Origin: Halobacteriovorax sp.
Lineage (GTDB): Bacteria > Bdellovibrionota > Bacteriovoracia > Bacteriovoracales > Bacteriovoracaceae
NCBI GenBank assembly: GCA_020048985.1
Contig: JAIFLR010000016.1
Span: 1-64,000, forward strand
Length of the DNA: 64,000 nucleotides
Direction of reading: 5' to 3'
The notes under the pieces were generated by a model. That model was given only the letters and a program-made list of their open reading frames with translations. It had not been told where the DNA came from and searched no databases. A program made the translations under genes and the position numbers. Within the stretch, counting starts at the first letter, position 1; each line of letters starts with the position of its first letter. This document shows, piece after piece, positions 18,650 to 29,287 of this stretch.

Positions 18650-19483
18650 ATGGGTTTCAGAATTAACACAAACGTGGCATCTCTACAGGCGCAGAGTTCG
18701 TTGAACAAAGTGAACAAGGAATCTCAAGAGAGTTTCGCAAAGCTAAGTTCAGGTACAAGAATTTCAAAAGCCGCAGATGATGCTGCAGGATTAGCGATCT
18801 CAGAAAAATTAAAAGCTGAGATTCGGTCAACTCATCAAGCGAACCGAAATGCGAATGATGGTATCTCGATGGTGCAAGTAGCAGAAGGTGGATTGAACGA
18901 GACGTCTAGTATTCTAGTACGTATGCGTGAACTCTCTATCCAATCAGCTTCAGATACTGTCGGTGATGTTGAAAGAGGTATGTCCAACATGGAATATCAG
19001 CAGTTGAAACAAGAAATGGACCGTATTTCGAAAGTGACAGAATACAATGGTACAAAACTTCTTGATGGATCTGGTGAGAGAAAAGAATTCCAAATTGGAA
19101 CTGGTGCGGATGAATTTGAAGATCGCATCGGTTTTGATCCAGGACAACTGAATTCAAGTATTGGCGAAATGGGTGTTGAAGGTATCGATGTTTCAACTAA
19201 GGAAGGCGCTCAAGAGAGTTTAGCTTCTTTGGATGGCGCGATTGAAAAAGTATCAGGTCAGAGAGCGGTTCTCGGAGCAATCCAAAACCGACTGACTTCT
19301 ACTTCGAACAACTTGCAAGTATCTGCAGAGAATATGAGCGCAGCCAATAGCCGAATCCGCGATGTGGATTATGCTGAAGAGACGGCCAAACAGGCACGTA
19401 ACCAAATCTTGACCGCAGCAGGTACTTCGGTACTCGCCCAGGCCAACATGAGTGGTCAAAGTGCTCTGAAATTGATCGGTTAA
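18650..19483 (+). CDS. fliC: Flagellin
   Basis: 'MGFRINTNVASLQAQSSLNKVNKESQESFAKLSSGTRISKAADDAAGLAISEKLKAEIRS...' and C-terminal 'ANSRIRDVDYAEETAKQARNQILTAAGTSVLAQANMSGQSALKLIG'. Confidence 0.98.
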   Translation: MGFRINTNVASLQAQSSLNKVNKESQESFAKLSSGTRISKAADDAAGLAISEKLKAEIRSTHQANRNANDGISMVQVAEGGLNETSSILVRMRELSIQSASDTVGDVERGMSNMEYQQLKQEMDRISKVTEYNGTKLLDGSGERKEFQIGTGADEFEDRIGFDPGQLNSSIGEMGVEGIDVSTKEGAQESLASLDGAIEKVSGQRAVLGAIQNRLTSTSNNLQVSAENMSAANSRIRDVDYAEETAKQARNQILTAAGTSVLAQANMSGQSALKLIG

Positions 19484-19504
19484 GAATTTCTGAGAAAATG
19501 ACTC

Positions 19505-19540
19505 AAGGCTCTCTCCTCTGGAGAGGGCCTTTTTTGTTTT
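19505..19540 (+). terminator. Intrinsic terminator downstream of flagellin
   Basis: AAGGCTCTCTCC-TCT-GGAGAGGGCCTT plus T tract. Confidence 0.9.
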
Positions 19541-19575
19541 ACTGCCCCGTGTTTTTTTGCTACTGATCACTCACC

Positions 19576-20298
19576 ATGACAACACCAAATGCTAAAAAAA
19601 CAATCGACGATAACCACGCGTATCGCCAGGACTTTAAGTACACCCACGATAATCCTTATCATGACAAGCTCGCCGGCTTTGATCATTTCGTTTTAAGAGA
19701 TGAAGAAGCGGAAACCAACGTCGGTAAGTGGAACGAGCATATTTTCAAAAATGACCTTCCGGTAGAAATCGAAATTGGCACGGGCTACGGCGAGTTCATG
19801 ATTGAATACTGCCAGAAAAATCCGACCGTAAATTTTATCGGCCTTGATCACCGCTTTAAGCGCAGTTTCGCTCTGGCCAAGAAGCTCGACAAAATTGATG
19901 TTAAAAACTTTCGTTATCTTCGTGCGCGCGGTGAGCGACTTGAGTTCATGTTTAATGAATCTGAGGTCCAATCAGTTTTTTATTTTTTCCCTGATCCGTG
20001 GCCAAAAAACCGCCACAATAAAAAAAGACTTTTTCAAAAACCATTTTTGAACGCATGTCACAAAGTTTTAAAACCGGGTGGCACACTTTTTATTAAAACT
20101 GATCACGATGGCTATTTTGACTGGATGCTAGATCACCTTAAAGAAGAAAAAAGATTTGAGGTCCTCTTGCAATCTCGTGACCTTAGGAAAGAATACCCTG
20201 AACATTTCCTCTCGCAATTTACCACGAAATTTGAAAAGATCTTTTTATCCCAGGGTACTTTAATTAAATCTATCGTTTTGAAAAATATCAAAGGTTGA
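19576..20298 (+). CDS. trmB: tRNA (guanine-N7-)-methyltransferase
   Basis: 'EIEIGTGYGEFMIEYCQKNPTVNFIGLDHRFKRSF...FYFFPDPWPKNRHNKKRL' typical of TrmB. Confidence 0.95.
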   Translation: MTTPNAKKTIDDNHAYRQDFKYTHDNPYHDKLAGFDHFVLRDEEAETNVGKWNEHIFKNDLPVEIEIGTGYGEFMIEYCQKNPTVNFIGLDHRFKRSFALAKKLDKIDVKNFRYLRARGERLEFMFNESEVQSVFYFFPDPWPKNRHNKKRLFQKPFLNACHKVLKPGGTLFIKTDHDGYFDWMLDHLKEEKRFEVLLQSRDLRKEYPEHFLSQFTTKFEKIFLSQGTLIKSIVLKNIKG

Positions 20299-20299
20299 A

Positions 20300-22174
20300 A
20301 TGGCCTTCGAACAGCTGAAAGATAGGATCAGAGAAACTCCGATCTCATCCATAATCAGTCATTACATGCCGTTAAATAAGAAGGGCGCCAGTTTGGTGGG
20401 CCTTTGTCCGTTTCATCCTGATTCCAAACCATCCATGAACGTGAGCGATGCCAAGGGCATGTTTAAGTGCTTCGCTTGTGGTGCCGGTGGAGACGCCATT
20501 ACTTTTGTTAAAGACTTCACCAAAGTTGAATTTGTTGATGCTCTCAAAGATATTGCAGGAAAACTCGGTCTTCCTTTCGAAGAGTACCAAAAAGAAAAAA
20601 AGAAAAATCCGCGTTTAGAAATGGCGTTCAGAGTGCTTAATGCTTCCGTAAAACTTTATAAGAAGTTTTCAGAGCAAGGACCCGAGTACTACTCGGCTTT
20701 CATTGAGAGAAGAAAATTAAATCCAGACTCAATTGAAAAATTTCAAATTGGTTACGCCCCGGGAAATAATTCTCTGATGAAATATCTCGAGAGTGTTCCT
20801 GAGACGGATCGCGATTTTGCCCAGCAAACAGCGATGGATCTGGGTTTGGTCAAATATAATGAAGCCCGCGACAGCTATTATGATTTCTACCGCGACCGAG
20901 TGATGTTTCCTATTCACGATCACAGCGGACAAATTCGAGGTTACAGTTCACGAGCGGTGCTACCTGACCAGAATCCCAAATATTTAAACTCAGGCGAATC
21001 ATTTGCTTTTGATAAAGGGGCCATCCTCTTTGGTTATTTCTTCGGAAAAAATCTCATTCGCCAATCAGATCAAGTCATCATTGTTGAAGGCAACATGGAC
21101 GTGATCATGATGCATCAGTTTGGCTTTCTTAATACGGTTGGCACCATGGGAACCGCTCTTTCGGATCAATCCATTCGCCTCTTGGCCAACATGACCAAGA
21201 ATGTATTTCTAGGCATGGATTCAGACGCCGCCGGAAAAAAAGCCATGAAGAAAATTAATGCTGATTTTATGAATTTGGGGATTCTGCCTAAGTTCTTAAG
21301 CTTTGAGCCGGCAAAAGATCCGGATGAATTTCTGCTTTTGGAAGGGCGACTAGCGCTGATTGAAAGACAGGAGAAGGCCCCGATCCTCCTCGATGTGCTC
21401 ATTTCTGAGCTCATTCCGGAGAAGATCCCAGAAAATCTTGAAGTAAAACTTAAAACCCTGCAGTGCGTTTTTGAATTATTAGCTCCCCTCAAAGAACACC
21501 TCGCGGCTTCAGAGCGCGCAGTAAACGTGGCCAAGACTCTTGGTCTTAAATCTGACTCGGCAACCATTTTGCAAGACTACCGTGAGTACTTAAGTCACCA
21601 GAAAATGAAGACATATCCAACACATGAGAAGCCCAAAATTATTAGCGCCGAAGAAGAGATTGAGCGAGAGGAACAAAAACAAACTGAGGAGAGAGAAAAT
21701 CCAGTGCAAGAATCGGGCCCACTGAGCAAGTCAGAAAAGGTCTTTCTCCGGGAAATTGTCTGTCATCCCGAGTTCTTGACGCATCCAAACAGGGATGAAT
21801 TTCTTGCCTATATTGGACACAATGAGGTAAAAAGACTGTTTCAATGGCTCGTTAAAATTTATTTTGAAATCGACGAAGCCGAATACGTCCCGATTGTTCA
21901 GGATGAACTCCAGGCCGGTGGTTATGCTAAAGAAATTAAGGACATCGCTACAGATGCTCTTTATAACTACGGCAACAAGTATAACGATAAAGTCATTCAG
22001 CAAATGTTGAAGGACTACAAAGTGATGTTGAAAAGAGATCAGCTTAAAAATAAGCGTAAAGCTTTAGTTGATCGACAAAAAACCTCTCACACCCAAAATG
22101 AAGTTGATCACCTCATGGTTGAGATCTCGAATTTAGATAGAGAGATCCACAATCTGAAAAATACGGTGTCCTAG
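20300..22174 (+). CDS. dnaG: DNA primase
   Basis: Zinc finger '[37 protein letters not shown]'; TOPRIM '[30 protein letters not shown]'. Confidence 0.97.
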   Translation: MAFEQLKDRIRETPISSIISHYMPLNKKGASLVGLCPFHPDSKPSMNVSDAKGMFKCFACGAGGDAITFVKDFTKVEFVDALKDIAGKLGLPFEEYQKEKKKNPRLEMAFRVLNASVKLYKKFSEQGPEYYSAFIERRKLNPDSIEKFQIGYAPGNNSLMKYLESVPETDRDFAQQTAMDLGLVKYNEARDSYYDFYRDRVMFPIHDHSGQIRGYSSRAVLPDQNPKYLNSGESFAFDKGAILFGYFFGKNLIRQSDQVIIVEGNMDVIMMHQFGFLNTVGTMGTALSDQSIRLLANMTKNVFLGMDSDAAGKKAMKKINADFMNLGILPKFLSFEPAKDPDEFLLLEGRLALIERQEKAPILLDVLISELIPEKIPENLEVKLKTLQCVFELLAPLKEHLAASERAVNVAKTLGLKSDSATILQDYREYLSHQKMKTYPTHEKPKIISAEEEIEREEQKQTEERENPVQESGPLSKSEKVFLREIVCHPEFLTHPNRDEFLAYIGHNEVKRLFQWLVKIYFEIDEAEYVPIVQDELQAGGYAKEIKDIATDALYNYGNKYNDKVIQQMLKDYKVMLKRDQLKNKRKALVDRQKTSHTQNEVDHLMVEISNLDREIHNLKNTVS

Positions 22175-22188
22175 ATCCAGGAGATACT

Positions 22189-23928
22189 ATGTCAGTCGTT
22201 GTTGCATTTTTAAACTCACGGGAATTTTCCCGTCTCGTTATGAAAGGAAAAGATCAGACGTATCTTACTCCTGAAGAAATTAACGACGCGATTCCTGCAA
22301 ACATTGTCGATCCTAATTCAATTGACCAGATCATGGAAAAAATTGAAGAAGCTCGCATTCAGGTTAAAACTCCTGAAGTTGACGAGGAAGAAGCAGAAAA
22401 AGCTAGTACCGAAGTAGCTGAAGATCCACTTACTCATGATGAAGAAGCTGAGTTACGTGCCTCTACCAGTGACCCTGTTAAACTATATCTTAAGAAAATG
22501 GGTTCTGTTGCCCTTCTCACTCGTGAAGGCGAAGTAAAAATCGCTAAAGAGATTGAAGAAGGCGAAAAAGAAATCGTTCTTTCATGTCTTAAGTCTAAAC
22601 ACGCTCTTGAAGAGATTGTTAAACTTAAGAATAGAGTGATTCAGGCAGAAGAGCAGAACGAATTCGTTAAGGATCTCGTTCGTGGTCTAGATGATGAATC
22701 AGCTGAAAAAGAAATTCATGAAACTCGTGACAGAATTTATGCTGTTACTGATCACGTGAAAGATCTCCTTAATCTCATCGTTAATGAAGATGGGACTCTT
22801 AAGAAGATGGAAAACACTGAACAGAACATCATGAATAAAGTGGGCACTGAGCTAGTAGATCTTACCTTTAACCGTAAGATCATTAACTCTTTCACTGAAC
22901 CAGTGAAAAGTTACTACCTCCAGTTCCGCGAACTCTATGAGCAACAAGAGCGTATCTATAAGTTCTTAGAAACAGCGAATGATGATGAATATAAGGTTCT
23001 TTATGACCGTTTGATGGAAGATGACGGCTACAAGCGCGAGCTTGCCCGTAACCTTTTCACAACAGACGCAAAAATTGAACAGATGATCCGTACTCAGGAA
23101 GATATCCTTCGTAAACTTCGTCGTCTGGCAATTGATGCTGGTATGGCATTTGAAGATATCCAATCAGTTTACAACATCATTATCACGGGTGAAGAGAAAG
23201 CCGATAAAGCGAAGTCTCAACTCGTTGAAGCGAACTTACGTCTCGTTGTATCGATCTCTAAAAAATACACTAACCGTGGCCTTCAGTTCCTGGATTTGAT
23301 TCAGGAAGGAAACATCGGTTTGATGAAAGCGGTTGATAAATTTGAATACCGTCGTGGTTATAAGTTCTCTACTTATGCTACTTGGTGGATTCGTCAGGCG
23401 ATCACTCGTGCGATTGCGGATCAGGGTCGTACCATCCGTATTCCGGTCCACATGATTGAAACCATCAACAAACTTGCTCGTACATCACGTCAGCTTATTC
23501 AGGAACTTGGTCGCGAACCAACCCCGGAAGAGATTGCTGAGAAGATGGAGCTTTCTGTAGATAAAGTTAAAAAAGTATTCAAAATCTCTAAAGAGCCAAT
23601 CTCTCTTGAAACACCAATCGGTGAAGAAGAAGATTCATCTTTGGGTGACTTTATTGAAGATAAAAAGATCATCTCTCCAGCTGACGCTGTGATGAGTGTG
23701 ACTCTTTCTGAACAAACTCGTTCAGTTCTCTCAACTCTTACTCCAAGAGAAGAGAAAGTTCTTCGTATGCGTTTTGGTATCGGTGAAAAATCAGACCATA
23801 CTCTTGAAGAAGTTGGTCAGGATTTCTTCGTGACTCGTGAGCGTATTCGTCAGATCGAAGCCAAAGCTCTTCGCAAACTACGCCATCCAAGTAGAGCGAA
23901 GCTGCTCAAATCTTACCTCGACAATTAA
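22189..23928 (+). CDS. rpoD: RNA polymerase primary sigma factor (sigma-70)
   Basis: '[79 protein letters not shown]' and C-terminal '[48 protein letters not shown]'. Confidence 0.98.
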   Translation: MSVVVAFLNSREFSRLVMKGKDQTYLTPEEINDAIPANIVDPNSIDQIMEKIEEARIQVKTPEVDEEEAEKASTEVAEDPLTHDEEAELRASTSDPVKLYLKKMGSVALLTREGEVKIAKEIEEGEKEIVLSCLKSKHALEEIVKLKNRVIQAEEQNEFVKDLVRGLDDESAEKEIHETRDRIYAVTDHVKDLLNLIVNEDGTLKKMENTEQNIMNKVGTELVDLTFNRKIINSFTEPVKSYYLQFRELYEQQERIYKFLETANDDEYKVLYDRLMEDDGYKRELARNLFTTDAKIEQMIRTQEDILRKLRRLAIDAGMAFEDIQSVYNIIITGEEKADKAKSQLVEANLRLVVSISKKYTNRGLQFLDLIQEGNIGLMKAVDKFEYRRGYKFSTYATWWIRQAITRAIADQGRTIRIPVHMIETINKLARTSRQLIQELGREPTPEEIAEKMELSVDKVKKVFKISKEPISLETPIGEEEDSSLGDFIEDKKIISPADAVMSVTLSEQTRSVLSTLTPREEKVLRMRFGIGEKSDHTLEEVGQDFFVTRERIRQIEAKALRKLRHPSRAKLLKSYLDN

Positions 23929-23934
23929 TTTCTC

Positions 23935-23960
23935 AAAGGGCCCGAAAGGGCCCTTTTTTA
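23935..23960 (+). terminator. Intrinsic terminator of rpoD
   Basis: AAAGGGCCC-GAAA-GGGCCCTTT plus T tract (GNRA tetraloop). Confidence 0.95.
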
Positions 23961-24085
23961 TTTTCAGGATGAAATGTATGTCGACGGCGGCAGGAAGCCG
24001 AGGAGTCGACTTTATCTGCCCAAAAAAACTGCCAATCATAAATTTTTCATCTATACTGACCTTTTAATTTGATCTCGAAGGCTCT

Positions 24086-27000
24086 ATGGAATATACGCAG
24101 AACAATCAGTTAGATGAACTCCTCAGGTCGAACTTTGAACCTGCAGTCATCTTCCAGGCACAAAAATTGATTGGATTAGGCAGAGTCTCCCTTTCCTTTA
24201 TGAAAGGGACTTATGATACCTACATTATCGTTTCAGGAATTCTTGCGGAAAATAACACCAACTACGAATCAAAAATCAGCTACAAACAAGGCAAGCTCGT
24301 TACCCAGTGTACTTGCAAACTGTGGAACGCTGAAAAGCCCTGCCACCATACGGCGAGCTTACTTTTAAAATTCACTGAGCTTCAAGGCAAAACAAATCCT
24401 CAGAGCATCAACCCTTTGGGTCTGGCCTACATTTCTCATGAAGGTGTTCACGTTGAAAGATACGGAACCCTGGTCAAGGCGGCCCCTCAGCTCTCTGGCG
24501 CCAAAATGAACTCTACTTTCAGCTCCCTTCAGTACACTTTGGTGAACAGAAAAGTCGTGAATTTTCCTGCCCCTTCTAAATGGAAGGGTAAACTCAGCAT
24601 CAATTTGATTCCAGCGACGGAACTTGAAGAATATAAAGACTCACTATACGTCGAAGATAAGTACTCTTACCGCTTCAGCATCATTGACGGCGAACTTGAA
24701 TCAAAAGAAATTTCGATCTTTGACGTCCTCTATCTGTTTAATTGGAAAACTGGCGAGGCGCTGGATCTTCCAAATGATATAAGAGAGCTCGTGAGTAAAC
24801 TTAAACTCACAGATGTGATTGGCGATATTCAGGACTACATCCGCATCTTTCTTCCGCTCAAAGACAAAGGAATGGCCAACCTCACTATTAATGGCGAGTC
24901 GTGGGATACTTTTCCAATTGAGGACATGGAATACCGCTTCTCAATTAATCCATCTCCGCGTAAAAGTTTTCTTAATCTTGAGCTTGAGTTATTTACCGCC
25001 GACCAAAAACTCGTCCCTATGCCGTCGCCTTTTCTACTTTTTGTAAGTGAGCAGGGATGGGCGGGAAGTTTTAGAACAAAAAATGATGCTCTTCTCTTCT
25101 TCAAAACGTTAATTGAAGACTTCGACAGAGAGACCAATTTCCATAAAAAATTCCTTCATTCGGCTTCTAAGAAGGCCATCATGAGCGAGTGGATCAGCCT
25201 GATCACCAAAGATGATGAAATCCCATTCTTTGATCCGACATTTAAAAAAATATTCATGTTAAGCACGAAAACGTTCAGAAAGGTTTTCCTCGCTTTCCTC
25301 GACAGCTTTGGTGAAATTGGTTTTAAAACTTCTTTTTATATCAAAGAGGACCGTAAAATTATTTTCCAGGTTCCTAAGAATAATTTACTCGAAGGTGTTG
25401 CAGCATTTTTTCAATTTTTAAACCCACTTAAAATCCCTATTTTCTATGATCAGCAACAGGTCCGCACCTGGAAGAGCACCATTCGTTTTGAGAGGAACCG
25501 TGACCGCCTGGACTGGTTTCAGCTGGATCTGGTTGTTTCAGATGAAGATCTGGATGTGATTCGAAATGCAGAGATAACTGACAATTTTCTTCTCTCAAAT
25601 AAGGGACTGGTTCTTCTCTCAGATGAGCAAAAAGATGTTTTGCGCTTCATGAAGAGGTACACCAAATTTGAAGGTGAGAAAAAAGAAGCGGCCGTTAAAG
25701 GTCTCTCCAAGTTTGGTCTCTCCCTTCAGAGATCTCGAATTTTCGAATTATTCGAACTCAAGCGTCTGGGCATTGATGGGGCCTTGACTCAAGAAGAAGA
25801 AGATTTCTGTCATAATATTATGACGATGGAAAATATGCCTGTTTACGAATGTGACAAGCGCTATGAAGAAATCGCCCGTCCTTACCAGATGGCCGGATAC
25901 AACTGGCTGCGCTTTCTTTACGAGCATAAATTTGGTGCCTGTCTCGCTGATGATATGGGTCTTGGTAAAACATTACAGACCATAATGCTGCTACAGACAC
26001 TCAAAGATAAAGTCGGAAAGATCCTCATTATTTGTCCCGTCTCCATTCTCTATAACTGGAAAAATGAATTAGAGAAATTCTCTGATCTGACTTGGTCCAT
26101 TTATTACGGAGATGAGAGAGAATTTAAAACGGAAGCAAAAGTTATTCTGACCAGTTATGGTCTTATGAAAAAAGAATCTTTTTCAACATTTGCTGAAGAA
26201 GAGTTCGATATTTTAATTTTCGATGAAGTTCAGCATTTAAAAAATATCCGTTCCCTCGGGGCCAATGCCGCTCGCCAGATTAAGGCCAAATTCAGAATCT
26301 GTTTAACTGGTACGCCAGTGGAAAATGATCTTTCAGAATTCTATAACATCATGGATTTGTGTGTCCCTGGAGTCTGGGGAGACTTAGGTCTGGTCAGATC
26401 AACTTCCAAGAACAAAAACCGACTCCTGGCCCGTAGAACAGTGAAACCTTTTATTCTACGGCGAACAAAAGATCAGGTTCTCAAAGAGTTGCCTGAAAAA
26501 ATTGAAAACCACGTGTATTTGGATTTCTCACCAGAAGAAAGAGAGTTCTATCAGCAGAAACTGAATGCTGTTCGTGCCAATATGATTTCGACTGGCTCCA
26601 AGCGATACGGTGAAGTTCTCAAGTCACTTTTAGAGATGAGGCAGCTTTGCCTTTGGCAAAAACAGCCTCAATTTCAATCAACTAAAATTGATTTTTTGAT
26701 GGAGAATCTGGAACAGCTAGTCACTGAGGGACATAAGACACTTGTCTTCTCTCAGTTCACAACTTATCTGGATATGATTCAAAACAAAATTAAAGTTAAT
26801 GGCTGGAAGATGGCAAGGATCGACGGTTCACAAACGATCAAAAAGCGTGGTGAGCAAGTGGAGTACTTCCAGAACGGTGAGGCGCAAATTTTCTTGATTT
26901 CACTTAAAGCGGGTGGTTTCGGATTAAACTTAACTGCTGCCAGTTATATTTTCCTGATGGATCCTTGGTGGAACCCTGCCGTTGAAAGACAGGCAATTGA

Positions 27001-27193
27001 CCGGGCCCACCGTATCGGACAAGAAAATAAACTTACTGTGTATCGCCCGATTATCAAAGAATCAGTGGAAGAAAAAGTTCTAGTACTCCAGCAGAGTAAA
27101 CGCGAACTTTTCAGAGATCTGATGGCCGAAGATGATGACGAGTACTTCAGTGGTAAACTCAATATGGAAGATTTTCAACATCTACTCAGTTAG
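24086..27193 (+). CDS. SNF2/SWI2-family helicase with N-terminal SWIM zinc finger
   Basis: SWIM 'CTCKLWNAEKPCHHTASLLL'; helicase motifs 'LADDMGLGKTLQTI', 'DILIFDEVQHLKN', 'LTGTPVENDLSEFYNIMD', 'LISLKAGGFGLNLTAASYIFLMDPWWNPAVERQAIDRAHRIGQ'. Confidence 0.95.
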   Translation: MEYTQNNQLDELLRSNFEPAVIFQAQKLIGLGRVSLSFMKGTYDTYIIVSGILAENNTNYESKISYKQGKLVTQCTCKLWNAEKPCHHTASLLLKFTELQGKTNPQSINPLGLAYISHEGVHVERYGTLVKAAPQLSGAKMNSTFSSLQYTLVNRKVVNFPAPSKWKGKLSINLIPATELEEYKDSLYVEDKYSYRFSIIDGELESKEISIFDVLYLFNWKTGEALDLPNDIRELVSKLKLTDVIGDIQDYIRIFLPLKDKGMANLTINGESWDTFPIEDMEYRFSINPSPRKSFLNLELELFTADQKLVPMPSPFLLFVSEQGWAGSFRTKNDALLFFKTLIEDFDRETNFHKKFLHSASKKAIMSEWISLITKDDEIPFFDPTFKKIFMLSTKTFRKVFLAFLDSFGEIGFKTSFYIKEDRKIIFQVPKNNLLEGVAAFFQFLNPLKIPIFYDQQQVRTWKSTIRFERNRDRLDWFQLDLVVSDEDLDVIRNAEITDNFLLSNKGLVLLSDEQKDVLRFMKRYTKFEGEKKEAAVKGLSKFGLSLQRSRIFELFELKRLGIDGALTQEEEDFCHNIMTMENMPVYECDKRYEEIARPYQMAGYNWLRFLYEHKFGACLADDMGLGKTLQTIMLLQTLKDKVGKILIICPVSILYNWKNELEKFSDLTWSIYYGDEREFKTEAKVILTSYGLMKKESFSTFAEEEFDILIFDEVQHLKNIRSLGANAARQIKAKFRICLTGTPVENDLSEFYNIMDLCVPGVWGDLGLVRSTSKNKNRLLARRTVKPFILRRTKDQVLKELPEKIENHVYLDFSPEEREFYQQKLNAVRANMISTGSKRYGEVLKSLLEMRQLCLWQKQPQFQSTKIDFLMENLEQLVTEGHKTLVFSQFTTYLDMIQNKIKVNGWKMARIDGSQTIKKRGEQVEYFQNGEAQIFLISLKAGGFGLNLTAASYIFLMDPWWNPAVERQAIDRAHRIGQENKLTVYRPIIKESVEEKVLVLQQSKRELFRDLMAEDDDEYFSGKLNMEDFQHLLS

Positions 27194-27200
27194 GTGAAAT

Positions 27201-27977
27201 ATGTCGGGATCTATATTCAGAAACTACGCGATTGCTCTTACCTCTCCTACTGCATGGATTGGCCTGTTTCTCATTGTGGGGCTTATTCTCATTTGGACCA
27301 AGAAGCAAAAACTGGCAAAATGGTGCCTCACTGTTGGCACGGGACTCTTCATTTTTTTTGCCTTTGACCCATTTACAGAAATACTTTTAAACAACTTTGA
27401 GAACGAGTACCCCGCATTTAGCATTGCCAATCAACCCTCAAGTGAAAAGATTAAATATGTAGTGGTTCTGGCCGGTGGTTATGTCCCAAATTCTCCCAAC
27501 CACCCTTTGACTACCGAACTTACCAGGCACACCCTAGCTCGAGTTATTGAGGGTATAAGAATTTATAAAACCATTCCAGGCTCACAGTTAGTGTTCACAG
27601 GAAAGGGTTGGGCCCCAAAGTCTGAAGCCTTTGCGATGAAGGAACTCGCAGTCTCCGTAGGAGTGAATGCCGAGCATATCATTATTGAAGAAGAATCAAC
27701 TAATACCTATGACCATACAACCTATCTCTTGAAGCTTTTGAAGAACGATTCCTTTGTTCTCGTAACGTCCGCGATTCATATGCCACGAGCAATGGGTCTT
27801 TTTCTCAAAGCTGGTTATAAACCGATACCTGCACCAACAGCACATATACTCACTGGTAAATATGAACTTTTTAATATGAAAGTTCCGTTTGCCAGCGGAG
27901 AAAATCTTGAGGCGGTAGATATGTGGTTTAATGAGTTTTTTGGAATTATCTGGGCGAAGATTAGAGGCAGAATATAA
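27201..27977 (+). CDS. YdcF/ElyC/SanA-like DUF218 membrane protein
   Basis: 'YVVVLAGGYVPN...VIEGIRIYKTIPGSQLVFTGKGWAPKSEAFAM...IIEEESTNTYDHTTYLLKLL...LVTSAIHMPRAMGLFLKAGYKPIPAPT'. Confidence 0.9.
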   Translation: MSGSIFRNYAIALTSPTAWIGLFLIVGLILIWTKKQKLAKWCLTVGTGLFIFFAFDPFTEILLNNFENEYPAFSIANQPSSEKIKYVVVLAGGYVPNSPNHPLTTELTRHTLARVIEGIRIYKTIPGSQLVFTGKGWAPKSEAFAMKELAVSVGVNAEHIIIEEESTNTYDHTTYLLKLLKNDSFVLVTSAIHMPRAMGLFLKAGYKPIPAPTAHILTGKYELFNMKVPFASGENLEAVDMWFNEFFGIIWAKIRGRI

Positions 27978-28002
27978 GTGGCATGACCCAAGGCCATGCC
28001 AC
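27978..28002. terminator. Hairpin between convergent genes (possible bidirectional terminator)
   Basis: GTGGCATG-ACCCAAGGC-CATGCCAC immediately after the + gene's stop codon; no strong T tract. Confidence 0.5.
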
Positions 28003-28012
28003 CGAATAAAGA

Positions 28013-29275
28013 TTACTTCAAAGTGTTGAAAAATGCTTTTGTATAAGTTCCAGTAGTTGTAGAGAACGATGCTCCTGTCCAACCAGTCACGCCATCAGCA
28101 GACTCTCTAAGAGATAAAGTAAGTTTCACTTTATCGCTAGAAGTAAGACTTAAAACGGCATTTTTAGGAAAGAACTTACCTTGGAAGTTAAGAACAATTG
28201 AACCAGTGTTTGACGTAAAGATAGCTGAGTAAACATTTTCACGAAAACTTCTGATCGTAAGAGTACCTTTAACTCCGGCCAACTCACCATTAAGAGTTCC
28301 AAGGATGTCCTTAGAGCTTACTTCTTTTGGAGCTTTACCAGCAAAAACCGTACGTGTTGAGAACAATTGAGTTCCAGAGAATTCAATTTTGTCATGCTTA
28401 GTTGATTCAATTACACCTACGATCTCGCCATTTTTTCTGTTCAATTCAAAATTAAATCTGTTGGCCATCTCACCAGTTGAAAGGAAAAGACCAGAAACTT
28501 TATTCCCATTAATTTCAGCATTGTTATAAGTATAAACAATAACTTTAAGCTTCGAATTAATGAAAGAAACAACAAGATTCTTAGAAGAACTAGAGTCTAA
28601 GACTGCAATTCTATCAAACGGAAGAGTTCCTACTGACTGACTGGCATCAGTTAGAACAACATTATAAAGGCCTTCATGAATAGGATCTAACTGAGTTAAT
28701 TTGATTGTAATATCAGTAATTAGTGAAGTCGCTGCACGAGCAACCCAATCCTCATCATTAATACTAGTTGAATGCCCACGAGCTCCTTCAGCAAAATTAA
28801 CTAGCTCATTGAGAATAGTAACATCTTCAATTTTAATTAGCTGTGACTGCCAAAAAGCAATGAGATTATAACGAGAAGTCTGAGTTCCGAACTGCTTGTA
28901 ATAAGTAACTAGTTTTTCACCGTTAACTTCTGAAAACTTAGCAAGGTTAAAAACAACTGTATTAGTCAGATCCGTAGTAGCTCTGATAACCCAGTCTTCA
29001 TCTTTAAGCTCCGTAGAAACTGCTGTTAATTCAAGACTGAGCTTATGAAGATTTTCGAGGATCTTTTGATTAGATTCGTCTTTGAATTTAGCTTTTAAAT
29101 CGATCGCAAACATACCTCGCTTATCGCCGTTCATAGCACGTAGGGCAGAAATTTGCTCTGACATGTTACAAACCGGGACACCACAAGTTGCAATGCCATT
29201 ATTAACTGACGTTGTTTGAGCATAAACAGGACTTAACATCCCAAGCAGTAGCGTAAACTGGATAAACTTTTTCAT
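28013..29275 (-). CDS. Secreted hypothetical protein with internal duplication
   Basis: Signal peptide MKKFIQFTLLLGMLSPVYA; two copies of a 'xDEDWVxRAxTxLxxxxxxxL' segment. Confidence 0.6.
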   Translation of the reverse strand: MKKFIQFTLLLGMLSPVYAQTTSVNNGIATCGVPVCNMSEQISALRAMNGDKRGMFAIDLKAKFKDESNQKILENLHKLSLELTAVSTELKDEDWVIRATTDLTNTVVFNLAKFSEVNGEKLVTYYKQFGTQTSRYNLIAFWQSQLIKIEDVTILNELVNFAEGARGHSTSINDEDWVARAATSLITDITIKLTQLDPIHEGLYNVVLTDASQSVGTLPFDRIAVLDSSSSKNLVVSFINSKLKVIVYTYNNAEINGNKVSGLFLSTGEMANRFNFELNRKNGEIVGVIESTKHDKIEFSGTQLFSTRTVFAGKAPKEVSSKDILGTLNGELAGVKGTLTIRSFRENVYSAIFTSNTGSIVLNFQGKFFPKNAVLSLTSSDKVKLTLSLRESADGVTGWTGASFSTTTGTYTKAFFNTLK

Positions 29276-29287
29276 GAGGACTCCTTA

